Origin: Ophiura sarsii
Taxonomy: Eukaryota; Echinodermata; Ophiuroidea; Amphilepidida; Ophiuridae
Length of the DNA: 64,000 nucleotides
Direction: 5' to 3'
NCBI GenBank assembly: GCA_035610835.1
Contig: CM069443.1
Location: forward strand, 64,327,577-64,391,576
This document shows positions 12,275 to 25,116 of the stretch, one piece after another (position 1 is the stretch's first letter; every line of letters begins with the position of its first letter). The notes beneath the pieces are model-generated. The model did no database searches. It had not been told where the DNA came from and saw only the letters and a program-made list of their open reading frames with translations. The translations under genes were made by a program, and so were the position numbers.

Positions 12275-12443
12275 CAGGGTTCGAATTTCGTTTCACCTTG
12301 CAAGAATCCAAGCAGATTTTGGATTCTCGCAACCACATTTTACGATTGAGTTTGTGTGTGATTTTAATCATTTCCGAGAATCTAATTAAACCTGTTCACG
12401 AGAATCAATTGAGAATCGGATTCTCCCCGAAATTCTAGCCTTG
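12275..12443. mobile_element. Degenerate GAATCC-palindrome TIR element
   Basis: The ends CAGGGTTCGAATTTCG and, read inward from the right, CAAGGCTAGAATTTCG are imperfect inverted repeats. The interior has gcaagaatcc..ggattctcgc pairs, as in the 4.2- and 21.8-kb elements. Confidence 0.65.
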
Positions 12444-13761
12444 ACAGGGTGGTTTTTTTGTCATTGCCTTATGGGAATCTAGAAACTTTCTGCAATAAAT
12501 CTTATAAACGCAGCATTTGAATATCTGCTTTTCTGCCAGGCCCATCTCCCGCCCCTATATCCTAATTACGTCCAACAGCCTCGTCAAGTAGCTACACTTA
12601 TTACTTGTCAATATTCATTAACTCACCATCTCCAATTGATACAAATCAGTTGCCCTTTCAGAGATGAAAATAGCCAAGCCAGACATACACGCACAAGATG
12701 CTAAATATACGTATACAAAATGTAGCTAATAGAAACGATCTCACTCTGCGGTGAAAGCTTTCAAGTCAATATTGGGCACATCAACTCTAGCCAGGTCGAG
12801 CATACATGAATGTATTGTGCGTGTGTGGAGGGGTGTATATCAGCATAAGGTACCTATATAACGTCACATGAGAGGCAAGTTCTATCACGCCGGCTGGGCC
12901 AGTCGGTCGGTCGGGGAAGCTAACGCTAACAAGCCTGGACAGTCAGCTCCTCCCAGACCCTGGCCAAGAGTAACCTTTGAGTGTATTTTTGTCTCAGGGA
13001 ATAATCGATTCTATGAATAATACAATTAGGAGGCCGATTAACAGGCTGGAGATCTTTAAATGTGTTTTTCTTTCATCATTCATAATGCTTAAAAAGTAAT
13101 CAGAACCCTGATAGATCAGGGCTTGACGCTTAAATCAACAATGTTGTTGGCAGGCATGAGAATGAAATAAACTGAAGAAAAAAACCCACAAAATGTGTGT
13201 GAAATCGGGCTAAAAAGGCCAAAAACAAGCTAAAATTAAAGAAAGTGCGTAAATTAGGACCACAAAAAAAAAATGAAATCAGTTTTAAAACTCAAAATTC
13301 TCATGCATGTGTTTGTCGCGGTTATAATAATATTATTTAATTATCTTTGAAATAAGGCCATAAAAACACAATTTAGATGAAAACTGAAACCAGGTTTTTA
13401 GTTTAAAGAAGCCAACGTGTGACCGAGTTGAAACTGTTGAAAATCGTGAATTTCTACCAAAAATAAACCACTTTATTAAAGAGACATGTTTGCATATATC
13501 AAGTGACTATTTAAAATGGCTTATTATCTACATTGTAGGCTAAATTACTTTTTGAAATAAGACCATCAAAACGCAATTTAGTTAAAAACTGAAACCAGAT
13601 AATACCTTTTCATAGACCATGGAAGTAACAGATGCTTAGACTAAGTACTGCTTTTATTCTTTTGATTGCCCCTTTCCTTTTTAAAGGATTTTTTATGTGT
13701 TTCTTTAATTATGAAATCAGAGTTTTTCTCCAAATCAACAATTTTCCAAGCAGAGCTTAAC
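12444..13761. other. Low-copy-looking stretch; possible promoter near 12840-12960
   Basis: 'ctatataacgtcac' (about 12853) precedes a GC-richer block with 'gtcggtcggtcgggg' and few simple repeats, unusual for this window. It could be a first exon or promoter of an unseen gene, but no coding frame supports that. Confidence 0.25.
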
Positions 13762-14384
13762 TGTAAAAGTGGAATTTTTTGCGCTACATTTGTTTTCGTG
13801 CTAAAATCAACAACCAGGAAAATGAAAATGTGCAAAAATAAAAATGCATGAAAATAAAAATGCACGATTATACTGTAAAGCAACAACATTTCGCTAATTT
13901 CGCTAGGACCTCTATTCACCAAATTAAAATGCCGTAATTAAGATTTTATATACTGAAAAACACTATCATTTCGCGGATACTTTATTTTGTGAATTAAAAA
14001 TTACTGCTATTTTAGCGAGCATTTAATTTTGTGAATCCGGAAATTTTACTGTTTCTTTTAATACAAAATTGACAAATCCGTGGATATTAATTTCGCGAAT
14101 CCACATCCCACGCAAAATTAAGGGGTTTTACAGTATAGGTTATAGCAAGATGATTCAAATTAATGAAATTAAAATGCCGCTTAAAGGTGGTGTTTTGCAA
14201 ATTCGCTCAATTTTAAGCATATATATAATGCCGTGATATTTTAGTGTTTTACAGTATTCATATTAAATTTAGGTCTACATGTAAGGAAGCTCAAAATCGC
14301 AAAATAAAAACAAGCAAAATTGTTCAAAATGTGCAGAGCGCGGAAAATAACATGCAAAAGAATTTCCATTTTTACAGTACTGGA
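13762..14384. mobile_element. Cluster of TACTGTAAAA-type short elements
   Basis: Segments at about 13762-13877, 13948-14136 and 14240-14384 begin or end with ctgtaaaa/ttttacagta and contain gcgaaaat/attttcgc words, as in the 0.3-, 48.6- and 62.8-kb elements. Boundaries are approximate. Confidence 0.5.
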
Positions 14385-14829
14385 TTGTCTTATTTGTCTA
14401 TCTATTTCTTCCACGCCTGTTAACCGTGACACTTTTGTGATGGAAATGTTGAAAAAATTATCTGGGGGTGGAAGTGGGCCAAATTTAGCGGGTAAAAGCA
14501 GATCTGTCAGCGGTGGGAGTCAAACCCTGGTGAGGTGTTACTTAGATACTTTTTTGGTAGGGATGTGCGACCAGCAAAATAAAAATTGACCCAAACAATT
14601 ACCAATTTTCGGTGGAAATGGACCCGTATGTTTACCACAGACCCATAATTTTCCTACAGATTTGACAGATTTTGCTAACATTTCTGTGAAAAACAACAGA
14701 TTTTAAGGATATTAGACCCATACATTTACCAAAATGGCTATGAAAAGGGGTCATTCATTTACCACACGGGTGTAAAATGGGACCCTATTTAGTGACTCAT
14801 CCCTGTGACCTCATATCCACTAAGTGACA

Positions 14830-14874
<45 letters not shown>

Positions 14875-16158
14875 GTGTCAAACCCGGGTCCACCAGCATG
14901 GAAGCGGGCATGGAAGTCAGTGTCTTTAGTCCACTCCATCAGGGGTCGCGCACTTATCACCCGCAGGGATCGCCAGGGAATTTAGACTGAGGACTAATTA
15001 ATGTGCATTAGAGGTTGCTAAAATCTCCCTCAAATCCTATTCAACGTGTGTCCTATGCAACATGTGTCCTATTGGTGGAGTGAGAAACAGTGCCTTTAAG
15101 TTTAATCAACAAGTTAGTTACATCGTTAATTACATCGTTGCACCCCTATCCCCATTTTACCCTTTGAAAACTATAGCATTATTGGTCCACATTTTAAATT
15201 CTGCATCCCTATTTCTTTTTTAAGTAACAGGTGCTCCAAATAGCATACATTGTACCAAGAAAATAGGGCAATGCACCCATATACACGTGTCTAATACCAA
15301 ATTTAATTCCATTCCTCCCATTTAATTCCCTCAATTCCTGGCCGTATATTATTCTAAATTTAAACCCCGACATCAATCCTTTATAATAGACATGCATAGA
15401 CAGGCTTCACTTTCTGCTGGCATTCAAGTCCCTTCTATCCAAATCTGCAAATTCATGAGCTACAGCTCTTGAGTCGTTCGTTCAGTCGGGGTACCTCAAT
15501 TTATTACAAGGAGTTGCTTTCACCGTACGGTTGTGTGTGTATACCTTTACACTTTAGTTATGTGATGACTACTGTACCTGGCTGTATGCAAGACTGCAAC
15601 GCTAATGTACACATACTGTACACAGCTGAGGACCTGACGCAAACTGCCTTTGATTCGACTTGAGTGATGTTCCAGTATTATTTTACTTAGTCGTTAAAAG
15701 GCCCATACAATCAGTGATGTAGCCATGATCTAGAAGCACATTATACATATGAGGCCCAGAACTGAAAATTTGCTGTGCTTTACATTTTTTGACAGTTGAA
15801 CCTTCAAAGTAGGCTTGTTCTTCATGATACTGGTATCGTTTTTTTTGCGATAAGTTTGCATTGTTGCGATCACGACAATGATTTGTTAAGTCCCAATATG
15901 TTATTGTTACTGTTAGTATATCAATCCGAATCAACCAAGAACAAGATTTTTTCAATTTAATTTTTCTAAGCCAAACAAGAACAGAAAGCCAGCCAAATTC
16001 TGAAGAAAAAAAACCCTCTTATTACAAAGTATGTACCTGTAATAAATGGACAACACGTCTGGTGACCATCATCCAATTATGATCAACAAATCATGCAATA
16101 ATGGTGTAGTTTTTTCTCCATGCGGTTGGTAAACCGGCCAAAGTCTGTGAATCTACTA
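14385..16158. other. Non-coding stretch with a 41-bp C tract
   Basis: C tract at 14832-14872. The segment 14577-14800 resembles, in inverted orientation, about 42010-42135 ('gacccat..tttacc' words). The part from 15380 to 15670 looks low-copy but shows no splice-bounded exon. Confidence 0.5.
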
Positions 16159-17291
16159 TACAGGGGGGAGTCAAAAAAAAGTTTACTTAACTTCAGCGGG
16201 TATTTTTTAGAAAAAAGTATTTGTTAGTATTCAAAACAATTTACTACGGTATAAAGACAAATCAATTAGCTTTAATATGAATTTTATCTGGTTTAGATTG
16301 GTTGAGGGAAACTTATTTTACGCTGTTTTGAATAAAAGTGACCAATTTAACGTCCGAACACGCTTCCAGATCTTGACCATTATATTTCATAAGATACGAC
16401 CAATAAAAAATTACAATACCGACAGCGAAAGGATCAATTCCTTTGTTATGAAATGATTAAAGTGTGGTAACTGTGTCATAAATAGGCCTTAAAGCTGTCT
16501 ATTGTCCCTCAGTGCAACCATCCTAAAAAGCACACTCTCAAAGACCAGGAGAAAGACCAAACAAGATGCTGGATTATCAAGTGGGTTTCTATTCATATTA
16601 TTGTTTTCAGGAATAAATTGTACATGTAGAGAGAGAAAGAGAGGGATAGACTACATGTATTACTTACTAGTCTTACTGTTGACATTGACAATTTTTGATT
16701 GGTTCAAGGATAATGTTTACTTAATCGGACATATTTACGAAAAATAAGTGCAATATTGTGTTTATTGATTTTATCAAAATACTATATCATTTATTATTCA
16801 CATTATCAGATAGTCACTGGTGACAATTTTTATTCAATATCCTCATCTAGTTTTAGTCATGTTTATGAATATCCCTTGCGGACTATTTAATCCTTGCAAT
16901 TATTATTTATTAACTGACAGTGGTGATACGATTTAATCCATATTTCATTTTTTAATCTATTAGGAGACAATTTTGAACAAGTCTATTGTCTACTTAATTC
17001 TTTTAATATACAAGATTTGTAATGCTTTTAAAGTATATCATAATCCTAGTAAACATTATTAAGCTCGTTAAGCTTGAAATTAAAAACTGTGTTTTTGGCA
17101 AAAAACAGATCCTCTACAGAAATAGTCATATTTACCTTACGGTATCATCAAATAGTGTGATTTTTTTCTCCAGATGGATAGCAAAGAAAGGGCGCAATCA
17201 TTTAAAGTTTTGTTTGCCTTGATTTTGTGGTCAGACATTTGTGATTTTTTTTTCAATTTATAGGGTAAACTTTTTTTTGACTCACCCTGTA
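16159..17291. mobile_element. TA-flanked, mariner-like TIR element without intact transposase
   Basis: The ends ACAGGGGGGAGTCAAAAAAA and, inward from the right, ACAGGGTGAGTCAAAAAAA, followed on both sides by AGTTTAC, start directly at TA on each side. This layout is typical of Tc1/mariner. Open frames inside are short and show no DDE/D motif. Confidence 0.75.
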
Positions 17292-18544
17292 GTCCTTTCA
17301 AGAAGAAGCTAATGAGTAAAAGAATGTAATAAAAATAAAAATTAAGCACCTGTTTTTTGCTGTTGTGCAATTTTGGCTCTGGTCATCACCAATTTTCTGG
17401 TCATCACCAAAATTGATTTTGTTCATAACTAATCTACTATTTGCTCTGGTTTAGTTTTTTGTGTTATATTTTATTTATTTACTTTTTGGTTGGAGTTATC
17501 AAAGGTTCCTAATTTTGATTGTTGAAATAAGTTCAAGATGATGCGGCAAATATGTCTAAACCGCCAAAGAAAATTCTAATAAGGAGAATATGAAACATTC
17601 TAATATTATGATCTACCATCGTGTGGATTGATTTTTTACGACGCCCCAAAATAAGGTATTTACAGACATTTCCCCCCAAATTTTGATACAGTTTCATCCT
17701 ATTTTTGTCAGTTTTCCTTCCCATGTAGCTACATGTTTTCACAAATTTCAGAACAAACGTGACTATACTGATTTATTGGGAAAATATTAAGGGAAAGGGA
17801 CGTTTACTTCAATGTAAATCAATAAATAAACGATTAAAGGTATTATGCTAGTTTTTTTTCATATTTTGACATGAATAAAAAACCATTTCTTATTTTGATC
17901 TACGCAATTTTGAAAAAAATATAGATAATTTGGGGTCAATTCGAATTGCCTTCATGTGTATTTGGAACTACACACCAATCTGCAGGATTTTTGCCTCAAC
18001 TACATGGTGGGTATATCCGGCAACTTTTATGTTGTGTGGTTGGATAGATAATTTACCTATGACAAAACAATACCCAATTCATTTTCATTCTTCATTACGA
18101 CACACAGACCAGTATTTAATGAAAAAAGGAGCAAAAAGTGGGGTAACTTTGGCCCATGTTAAAGTATATAATTATGAGACAAATTTAAAACAATCACTTT
18201 TCAACATTTACAGTCCAATTGATTTGTTATTGCTAGTAAAAAGTCAAAACAAGCCACCTTGCCACAAATTAAATGATTTACCATTTACATGTATATTTGG
18301 AATGTTTTTCTCTAGTTTTACAATGTGTTATTTTTTGGTATTTTTGGTATTTATTACATTCTATCTAATCTGTAAAATATCATAGAAATGTTGTTGTTGT
18401 TTCTTAAAAAGATTTCAATGAACCTTAACAAACCTTAATTATAAAAAAGTTTGAAATATCTTATCATCCAAGTAGGTTTGAACGCATTTTTCGCAAGTGG
18501 GACAAAGTTACACACATGTGGGGTTACTTTGGCCCACTGAAAGT
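17292..18544. other. Non-coding stretch
   Basis: A 456-nt open frame (17930-18385, + strand, no ATG at its start) has hydrophobic residues near its end but no recognisable motif or splice sites. I do not call it a gene. Confidence 0.45.
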
Positions 18545-18703
18545 AAGGCTGTGAATGTACGGGTAGTTTCGTACCCGGGTACTCGACCCTTTTTTCGGGC
18601 GGGTACCCGAAAATACACACTAACATTTTTTTTTAATTTTTTTTTTTAACATTTTGGGTATTTGGGTACTCAATTTGGTACCCGGGTATAAGTCACAGCC
18701 TTA
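18545..18703. mobile_element. hAT-like MITE, 159 bp, exact 8-bp target duplication
   Basis: The ends TAAGGCTGTGA and TCACAGCCTTA, flanked by ACTGAAAG on both sides (18537-18544 and 18704-18711). Internal 'gggtacccg' words match the larger relative at 19146. Confidence 0.93.
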
Positions 18704-19145
18704 ACTGAAAGAATGGGGGAAAAACTATTTAGAAATACTGAAATTTTCAACAACAACAAAATCATGTGAGAGGCAAGTTATACATGTAGGCCTACTATCA
18801 ACTAGTCTAGTTTACACACACAAAAAAAATCATCTTCCATGCAATGAATAAAAATAAAAATGTACACAAGTGGGTCAAAGTATCCCCATTCTACGGCATC
18901 TTAAAACTTTTACAATTTTAAATTGTACGCACATTTGTATCTCAATCATGCTAATGACAGTTAATATTATTGCATTATGAAATCTGTAGCCAGAGCGCAA
19001 AAATGACGCTTGCCGATACGCCAATGCCTAATATTGACATTTTGCAAAATGGACCACAGGCTGTCATATGAAATTTACACATTTTTCTTTTTTTTATGTT
19101 AATTTTGATCGCCTACATATACCAGAGACTCAGTCATATACAGAC
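18704..19145. other. Spacer between the two related hAT-like elements
   Basis: No gene. It contains 'gtgggtcaaagtatcccc'-like text and AT-rich sequence. Confidence 0.5.
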
Positions 19146-19909
19146 TAAGGCTGGGAATTTCGGGTATATGTGTACCCTGGTACCCGACCCATTTTCCGGA
19201 CGGGTACCCGACCCCCCCCCCCCCCCCCCACCCCCCCCGAAAAACAAATTAAAATAAAAAATTGAAGTAACAATTTTATTACCTAAACGACCTCAATTGA
19301 CCCCCATACATAACCCTCATGTGACCCCATATCATTTCCATGTAACCTCTATCTTGGTGTCACAATTAATAAAGAAATATTTTCATTTTTCTAAACAACA
19401 AAGCCATACATTTGGGAATGATAAAAGGTTAACATGATCAACCCATGAATCTATCTATCTATGCTTGGTAGTGTTACAAAAACACAGAGGCCTCACTAGA
19501 TGAGATGGACATGGTCCTGCAACTTTACAGGAAATGGAATAGATTTGATAATATACATGTCTGCTAATGATATCACAAGCATAATTAAGCCCACTTAAAT
19601 TCAGTAACTTATCAGTTAATACAGCAAGATAGTATACTAGTACTATTTTAGTATAGGATCTTTGGGTTAGGAGTTACTATTCCTATGGTGTGGGTCATGA
19701 GGTATTATGTGGGTTATTTAGGTTCAAATATGGGTCATATAAGGTCCTGTTTTGGACTTGGAAAATAAAATATGTTAAAATAAAAAATAAAAATAAAACA
19801 ATTTAATTTTTTTTTTTAAACACTTCGGGTATCGGGTACCTGATTTCGGGTACCCGGGTACCTTATATCGGGCGGGTACCCGTTTGCCCGCCCGAAATTC
19901 CCAGCCTTA
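19146..19909. mobile_element. hAT-like TIR element, 764 bp, exact 8-bp target duplication
   Basis: Perfect 19-bp ends TAAGGCTGGGAATTTCGGG and CCCGAAATTCCCAGCCTTA, flanked by ATACAGAC on both sides (19138-19145, 19910-19917). Subterminal 'gggtacccg' repeats occur at both ends. A C tract lies near the left end. No transposase. Confidence 0.95.
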
Positions 19910-21553
19910 ATACAGACTGTAAGTGTAACAAACAAAAAAGTTGTACAATCGCAATTTTATTTTTAACCCAATGTCAAAATCATGCAATGTCAAAATCGTT
20001 TACACTCTGTGTTAAGTTCCGTTTTGGCTACCAGAATAATTTTATTTGGTCTTTTTAACTACTTGCGTTTAAAATTTATATCTACTAAGTCGTCTAGAAA
20101 TTAGGTTGGGCCACTTTCACAATATCATACAATCTTGCTAGTATAAATTAAAATGGTTATTGTATTATGCAAGGAACATTAAAGAGAACAATATAATTCT
20201 TTTTCAAAGAGTTTGATTTCATTTGAATAAATAAATTCATAAAATAAATAAATTATATCTTGACAAATTGATTTTGAGTTCATAATAATAACTCGTTATT
20301 CCTCCTGACAAAAACGGTAAACACAAAGACTGTCTCAATCATGCTAATTTTTTTGTTTGCAATCATAAAAACTTGTTCTTCTAATGTGAATTGGGGCACT
20401 TGTTGAGCAGCAGCAATGCTCTTAGTACGGGATGGGTTTTAATTCTACCTAACATTACAGATATTTGTAAAGACCTTACCTTCTTTGTAATACTTTTTAA
20501 AACAATAGTTCATTTTAAGTGGTTAAACCACTTGAAATAAGTCATTGTTGTCTAACAAGAGCGCTCTACAGATATGTTCCTGGGACGATTCCATTCATAT
20601 TCATCCCAGTGGTTTTACCATTGATTTAAACCAAAGTGGCCCATGTGATTTCATGACTACTTTAGACAATTGATCATATCTCTGCTTACCGATCATCGAT
20701 TGTCATGAAACAAAGCTTTAAATTCGAAAGCTAAGAAAATTCTCCTTGCACGCCATCAAAACTCAAAACCGAAATATCACCGGAGATATTTTGTTTCTTT
20801 TTTTCAAAACTGTATAACTTTAAAAAGTCACTTGAAAGTCACTTTTATTGTCCTAAGTAAAATACAACAAGTTCAACTGCAAAGTTGAGCTTCTTAGCTA
20901 TAAATCATGAGGAATACCCTTTTGCAATAAAAATTGGTCAAAATACAAGCTGCAGCATAATTCACGTTCTGGATTGACAACACAGCAGCGATGTAGGAAG
21001 CGACGCTCAAGCGCGGCGTAGTATAGGAAAATAACATTTGAGCAACTTAGGGAGTTTGAACCCTATTCCCTAGTATAGCGAAAATTAATCTCTTCAGCGA
21101 TGTAAAGTAGTCAACGTCGCTGTGTTTCATCTGATTACTAGCGCTTGAAAAATTAACCCCCAATAAACACCTACCTTTTGAAAAATGCAGTGCCCCAGGG
21201 GCGTTTAATGAGTAAATATGGTGTTCAACCACTCACAACTGATGAATTCATTTCTGTGATTTCTTTTTTCAAATAAAAAACACTAAATCCTTTTTCTATA
21301 ACATCAAAATTGATGAAAAATCCTTGAGGAACATGCATGGTAACCAACTTTTGTATTGAGTTGGGGGCCGGTGCTACTTTTTGTACAAAGTTCAGACTTT
21401 TTTTTAACCAGCTTGAACAAGTCCAGAGTCTAGGCTAGTTTTACCTATTTCATGACCCTCTGATGAGGGTCTTGCGCACCTGGTATTGTAAAGTGAAACC
21501 ATACCAAAAACCCTTCACAACGTTGTCCACATTTTGTCTTTTACAGACACAAT
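19910..21553. other. Non-coding stretch
   Basis: I see no exon with splice signals, tandem array or inverted pair that I can support. Confidence 0.45.
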
Positions 21554-23001
21554 GGGTAAGCTTTAGAATACCCTACCATTTGTAGACCTCACTGTGTAAC
21601 TGTAAGTGTATGGGTCGTTCTTTAAAAGCCCCATTGAAGACATGCAGTTGTAGGGTATACTACTATTGTGAGCATATCAACATTTGCGCAAATCAAGTGC
21701 ATTGATTTTTCTAATTTTTTGGAGAAACAAAACATATAGGCCTACATTGTACACGACACTATCAGGGGTAGAATTTCCGCGCGAATCCGTGAATCGATTC
21801 GCGTAAAAAAACTACAGCGTGAATCCATGTGTCCAAAACAGGACCTTAGATGACTGGTATTTGACCCTTAGTCAACAAACATGCCGAATTTGGAAGTTGT
21901 GCAAGCTTATAGCCTTATTCTTGATATTATTTCCATTCATTTCGCAAAATTCTATGGATTCTCAAAATTTGCGAGAATCCAGATTCTCGCAAAATCCTTC
22001 CGCGAGAATCCGTATGGATTCTCGCGGCTCATAACGAAATTCTACCCCTGCTAGGCATGTTCATAAAATTTTGAAAATAAAATTATCTCTTTGAAAATGG
22101 AATACATGGAAACAAAGTACTTTACAATAAAAAATGATGGTTCAACCTTGTCTGCAGGCTGAATAATAAAAAAGTTATAACCAAAAGTAGTTTAAGTCAT
22201 GCACATTTTAAAACCATTTTAGGTAAATTAAGGGTTTACTTTCATGATGTCTAGTTGCTTGTGTGGGGTTATTTATACATCAGTGAATACATCCCAGCAG
22301 TTTCGTACTTTTCCGCTGAATTTAAAAGAGGTAAACATGAGTTTTCTACATATTTTGGTCAAATATGTCGCCCTCTATAGTCAATGATATGAACATCCCT
22401 ACCCCTGCACTATACAAATCAAAATTCACTACTTGAGCATGATTGTGGTAACAACTAAACAAGTTTGCTAACACCCGCAGTGAAAATTGACGAACCCGCA
22501 ATTCCTGAACAACGAATTAAAACAAAGCGTCCCCTTTTGAACGACGCACACACGGAGTGCATTAAAAACACTTTCAATGCAACAAGTTTTTTAGTTTCTT
22601 GCTTTCTGATTGGTTTGACACTATAGTTGTCGTTAGAAAACTTCAGCACTTTTTAAAACCGCCAATGCACGCGTCTAGTTAAGGTGCGTTCATGCGCGCG
22701 TCTAGTTAAGGTGCGTTCATACTCGCGTCGTTGCGCATCGGCCGACGTCAACGGATATCGGTGCGCGAGTTGAAGCAATGCCAACTTTTAATGAGCGTGT
22801 GGGCGGGGACATTCATGACCCATAGAAACGATCGCGGCCAATCGGATTACAGACAGGGGCCGTGACGCATCGGAGTTCCTTTAGTATACCCTACCACTGC
22901 ATGTCTATGTCTTCAATGGGAACTTTTAAAGAACGACCCAATGGACCCATACACTTACACAGTGAGGAATACAAATGGTAGGTATTCTAAAAAGCTTACC
23001 C
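21554..23001. repeat. Inverted-repeat-flanked segment, about 110-bp arms
   Basis: 21554-21661 and 22883-23001 are inverted copies ('gtatgggtcgttctttaaaa' against 'ttttaaagaacgacccaatg'). Inside are the 21763-22050 element and a segment (about 22070-22310) also found at about 37470-37730 ('catgatgtctagttgcttgt'). Confidence 0.75.
21763..22050. mobile_element. GAATCC-palindrome TIR element, 288 bp
   Basis: The ends CAGGGGTAGAATTTC and gaaattctacccctg are perfect 15-bp inverted repeats. The interior carries 'gcgagaatcc' palindromes and an inverted match to 4431-4530. Confidence 0.87.
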
Positions 23002-23110
23002 GACGCATCGAACTGCTCAAAGATAACACTGTTGTTGTGACGCTGTTCTACAACGCACTTCAGTGATTACGCTGTACGCAGTTGTCACAGAAAAAAAGTG
23101 CTGAAGTATT
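22640..23110. repeat. GC-richer dispersed repeat, inverted relative at 36840-36990
   Basis: 'gcgtctagttaaggtgcgttcat' type text is doubled at about 22670-22730. 'aaagataacactgttgttgtgacgctgttct' in this part mirrors the 36950 region ('cagcgtcacaacagctttatctt'). Confidence 0.55.
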
Positions 23111-23836
23111 CTGACGACGACTAAAATAGGAGTGTATGAATGCAAATTGCAATGTAAATTGTAATCGCTTCAGCAACAGCATCATGCCATGCCATTCATT
23201 GACTTTCGATTTGACATTCACAAAATTAGTGATTTCACCGTTCACCACCTCTCACTGTTTGCAATGTTTGTACACATTACTGAGTGTCATATCAAACACA
23301 ACTATCTTTAGACACATGAACGACAGTAATGTTGTAAGCTTACCGTGTTCTCTAGCCACCAGTTTGCTATATTTCTAGCCGTTGCAACATATTATTCGAG
23401 TCAGATTCCATCAAGACATCGTGATTGTATTTGTAAATTTGTAAACATGAACAAATTGTGCAAAAGGCAGCTATAAATATTTAGTGTCCTAACTGCTCAA
23501 TAGAGGGCGTTCGTACCTTTTCTGGTACTATCCCAGACGATGTCAGTCACGATATTAGGGATAAAAGGTGACTACTTTTGGTCTTCTTCGGGTGGGTCAT
23601 ATACAGGGGTCGAGATACTCTTTTTTTTCTTGTAAAGGTGTGCCGCCAAGGGTTTTGAACTATGACCGAAACATTTACCACTTAAAGGGGCATTAAGAGA
23701 TGTGGTGGAGGCATCGCCCTCAATTACAAAAATATCACAAAACTGGGATTTGTATATGTTTACAATTGTATTACATATATAAACTTTACACCTATAAGGA
23801 TTAAGAAAAATCAGCCCTCTTTGTACAACAAAACGT
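23002..23836. other. Non-coding stretch with start of a dispersed repeat
   Basis: From 23684, 'aaaggggcattaagagatgt' and about 170 bp after it recur at about 26572-26750. No gene. Confidence 0.5.
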
Positions 23837-23936
23837 TGATTTCAAGATTTTTGATAAAATGTACAGTGTATGTCCAATAATAAGTTCAAGAGCTGGAGAG
23901 CCTGGAGGAAAGGGAAAGGGTAGGCTTATACTGATC

Positions 23937-24205
23937 TACTCTCTAAATGTAAATGAGTGGTTTTCCACTCTTTCAAGGAGTTAAACGCAGGACAACACGT
24001 TTTTGAGTGGAAAAACACTCTAAAAGGAGTGAAAGGGGATTGTATATGACAATGTTCCACTCTATTGAGAGTGAAAAATTAACTTTCACACTCATTTTAG
24101 AGTGGACATTTTCCACTTTAAAACGGGTTTGTCCTGCGTTTCACTCCCTTCACTCCTTTTCGAGTGAATTTCCACTCTTTCCACTCGTTTTACATTTAGA
24201 GAGTA
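23937..24205. mobile_element. GAGTGG/CCACTC-rich foldback element
   Basis: The ends TACTCTCTAAATGTAAA and tttacatttagagagta are inverted. The interior has about a dozen GAGTG or CACTC words arranged symmetrically, including 'cgcaggacaa' mirrored as 'ttgtcctgcg'. Confidence 0.85.
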
Positions 24206-24950
24206 TATTGTATTATAAAAAAGGTATTCTACTACATAACGATTTAAAATAACCAAATAGAAATCGCACCTGTACTGCAAAATTAGTTTCAATTGTTTAA
24301 AGGTGAGTTCTGATCACTTCTTTTTTTTGTATGATTCTTTTTCACATCAAGATATTTTGATATCAGAAGAATCCCCATATATTTCTCATTATGTCTGTAA
24401 AATCTTAGGGGCCAGACATGTTCCATTTTGAAATTATATAGACTAAAATGTGGTGAATTACTGCCAATGGTGTACTACTTAAGTGGGCAAATTTCTTGTG
24501 ACCCTGTGCTTCTAAAATAAGAACCATTGGAGTTAGTGCAACTCAAACTTTGGAATACAATTTAAAGGATGACCTTTCATGTAAAATAGAAAACATCAAG
24601 TTGAAAATCGGGCCAGCAATCAGAACATTTACCTTAACAAGAGTTCAAAACGTTTTCTGGACCATTTTAGTTTAAACTGGAAATGTGTGCGTGCTTCGCG
24701 TGAATTAGTTTCAATTAATTATTCAAGCTTGTGGCTTCAGGGACGTTTTCTGGACCATCAAGTTTTTGCGCACTTCACGCGAATTAGTTAAAGTTTTTTA
24801 TGTTAAATTATTCAAGCTTAACAAGATGGTTACAGGAACGTTGTTTTCGACCTTTTTAATTTTTAGTTTTAAAATTGCCAATTTTTTGAATAATGGAGCA
24901 TTCAATTCGCGTGCAGGAACTTTTTGTTTCATATCAAATCGTTGTGTAAT

Positions 24951-24984
24951 CAGGAAAGGTGAGAAGAGCTTCTCACCTTTCCTG
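24951..24984. repeat. Near-perfect 34-bp palindrome
   Basis: Two 16-bp arms, CAGGAAAGGTGAGAAG and its complement, with only AG between them. Confidence 0.95.
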
Positions 24985-25116
24985 GTGTAATGTACCCTTT
25001 TTATATATAATACAATATAGATCAGTAATGCTACCCCTTCCCTTCCCTCCAGGCTCCAGTTCTTGAACTTATTATTGGACACACACTGAACATTTTTTCA
25101 AAAAATCTTAATCTTA

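Larger units (their letters stand above)
23838..25116. repeat. Inverted-repeat-flanked segment with internal TIR element
   Basis: 'tccaataataagttcaagag' and 'gagcctggaggaaaggg' near 23870-23920 are mirrored near 25030-25085. Internal approximately 100-bp tandem similarity at 24640-24900 ('cacgcgaattagtt'). Confidence 0.65.

Noticed and set aside
14805..14990. Proline-rich small protein
   Set aside because: Produced by a 41-bp C tract; no supporting exon signals.
16502..17222. Transposase remnant in the mariner-like element
   Set aside because: Short frames have no DDE/D or helix-turn-helix pattern that I can recognise.
17930..18385. 151-codon open frame with a hydrophobic end
   Set aside because: No ATG at its start, no known motif, no splice context, and AT-rich sequence where such frames arise by chance.
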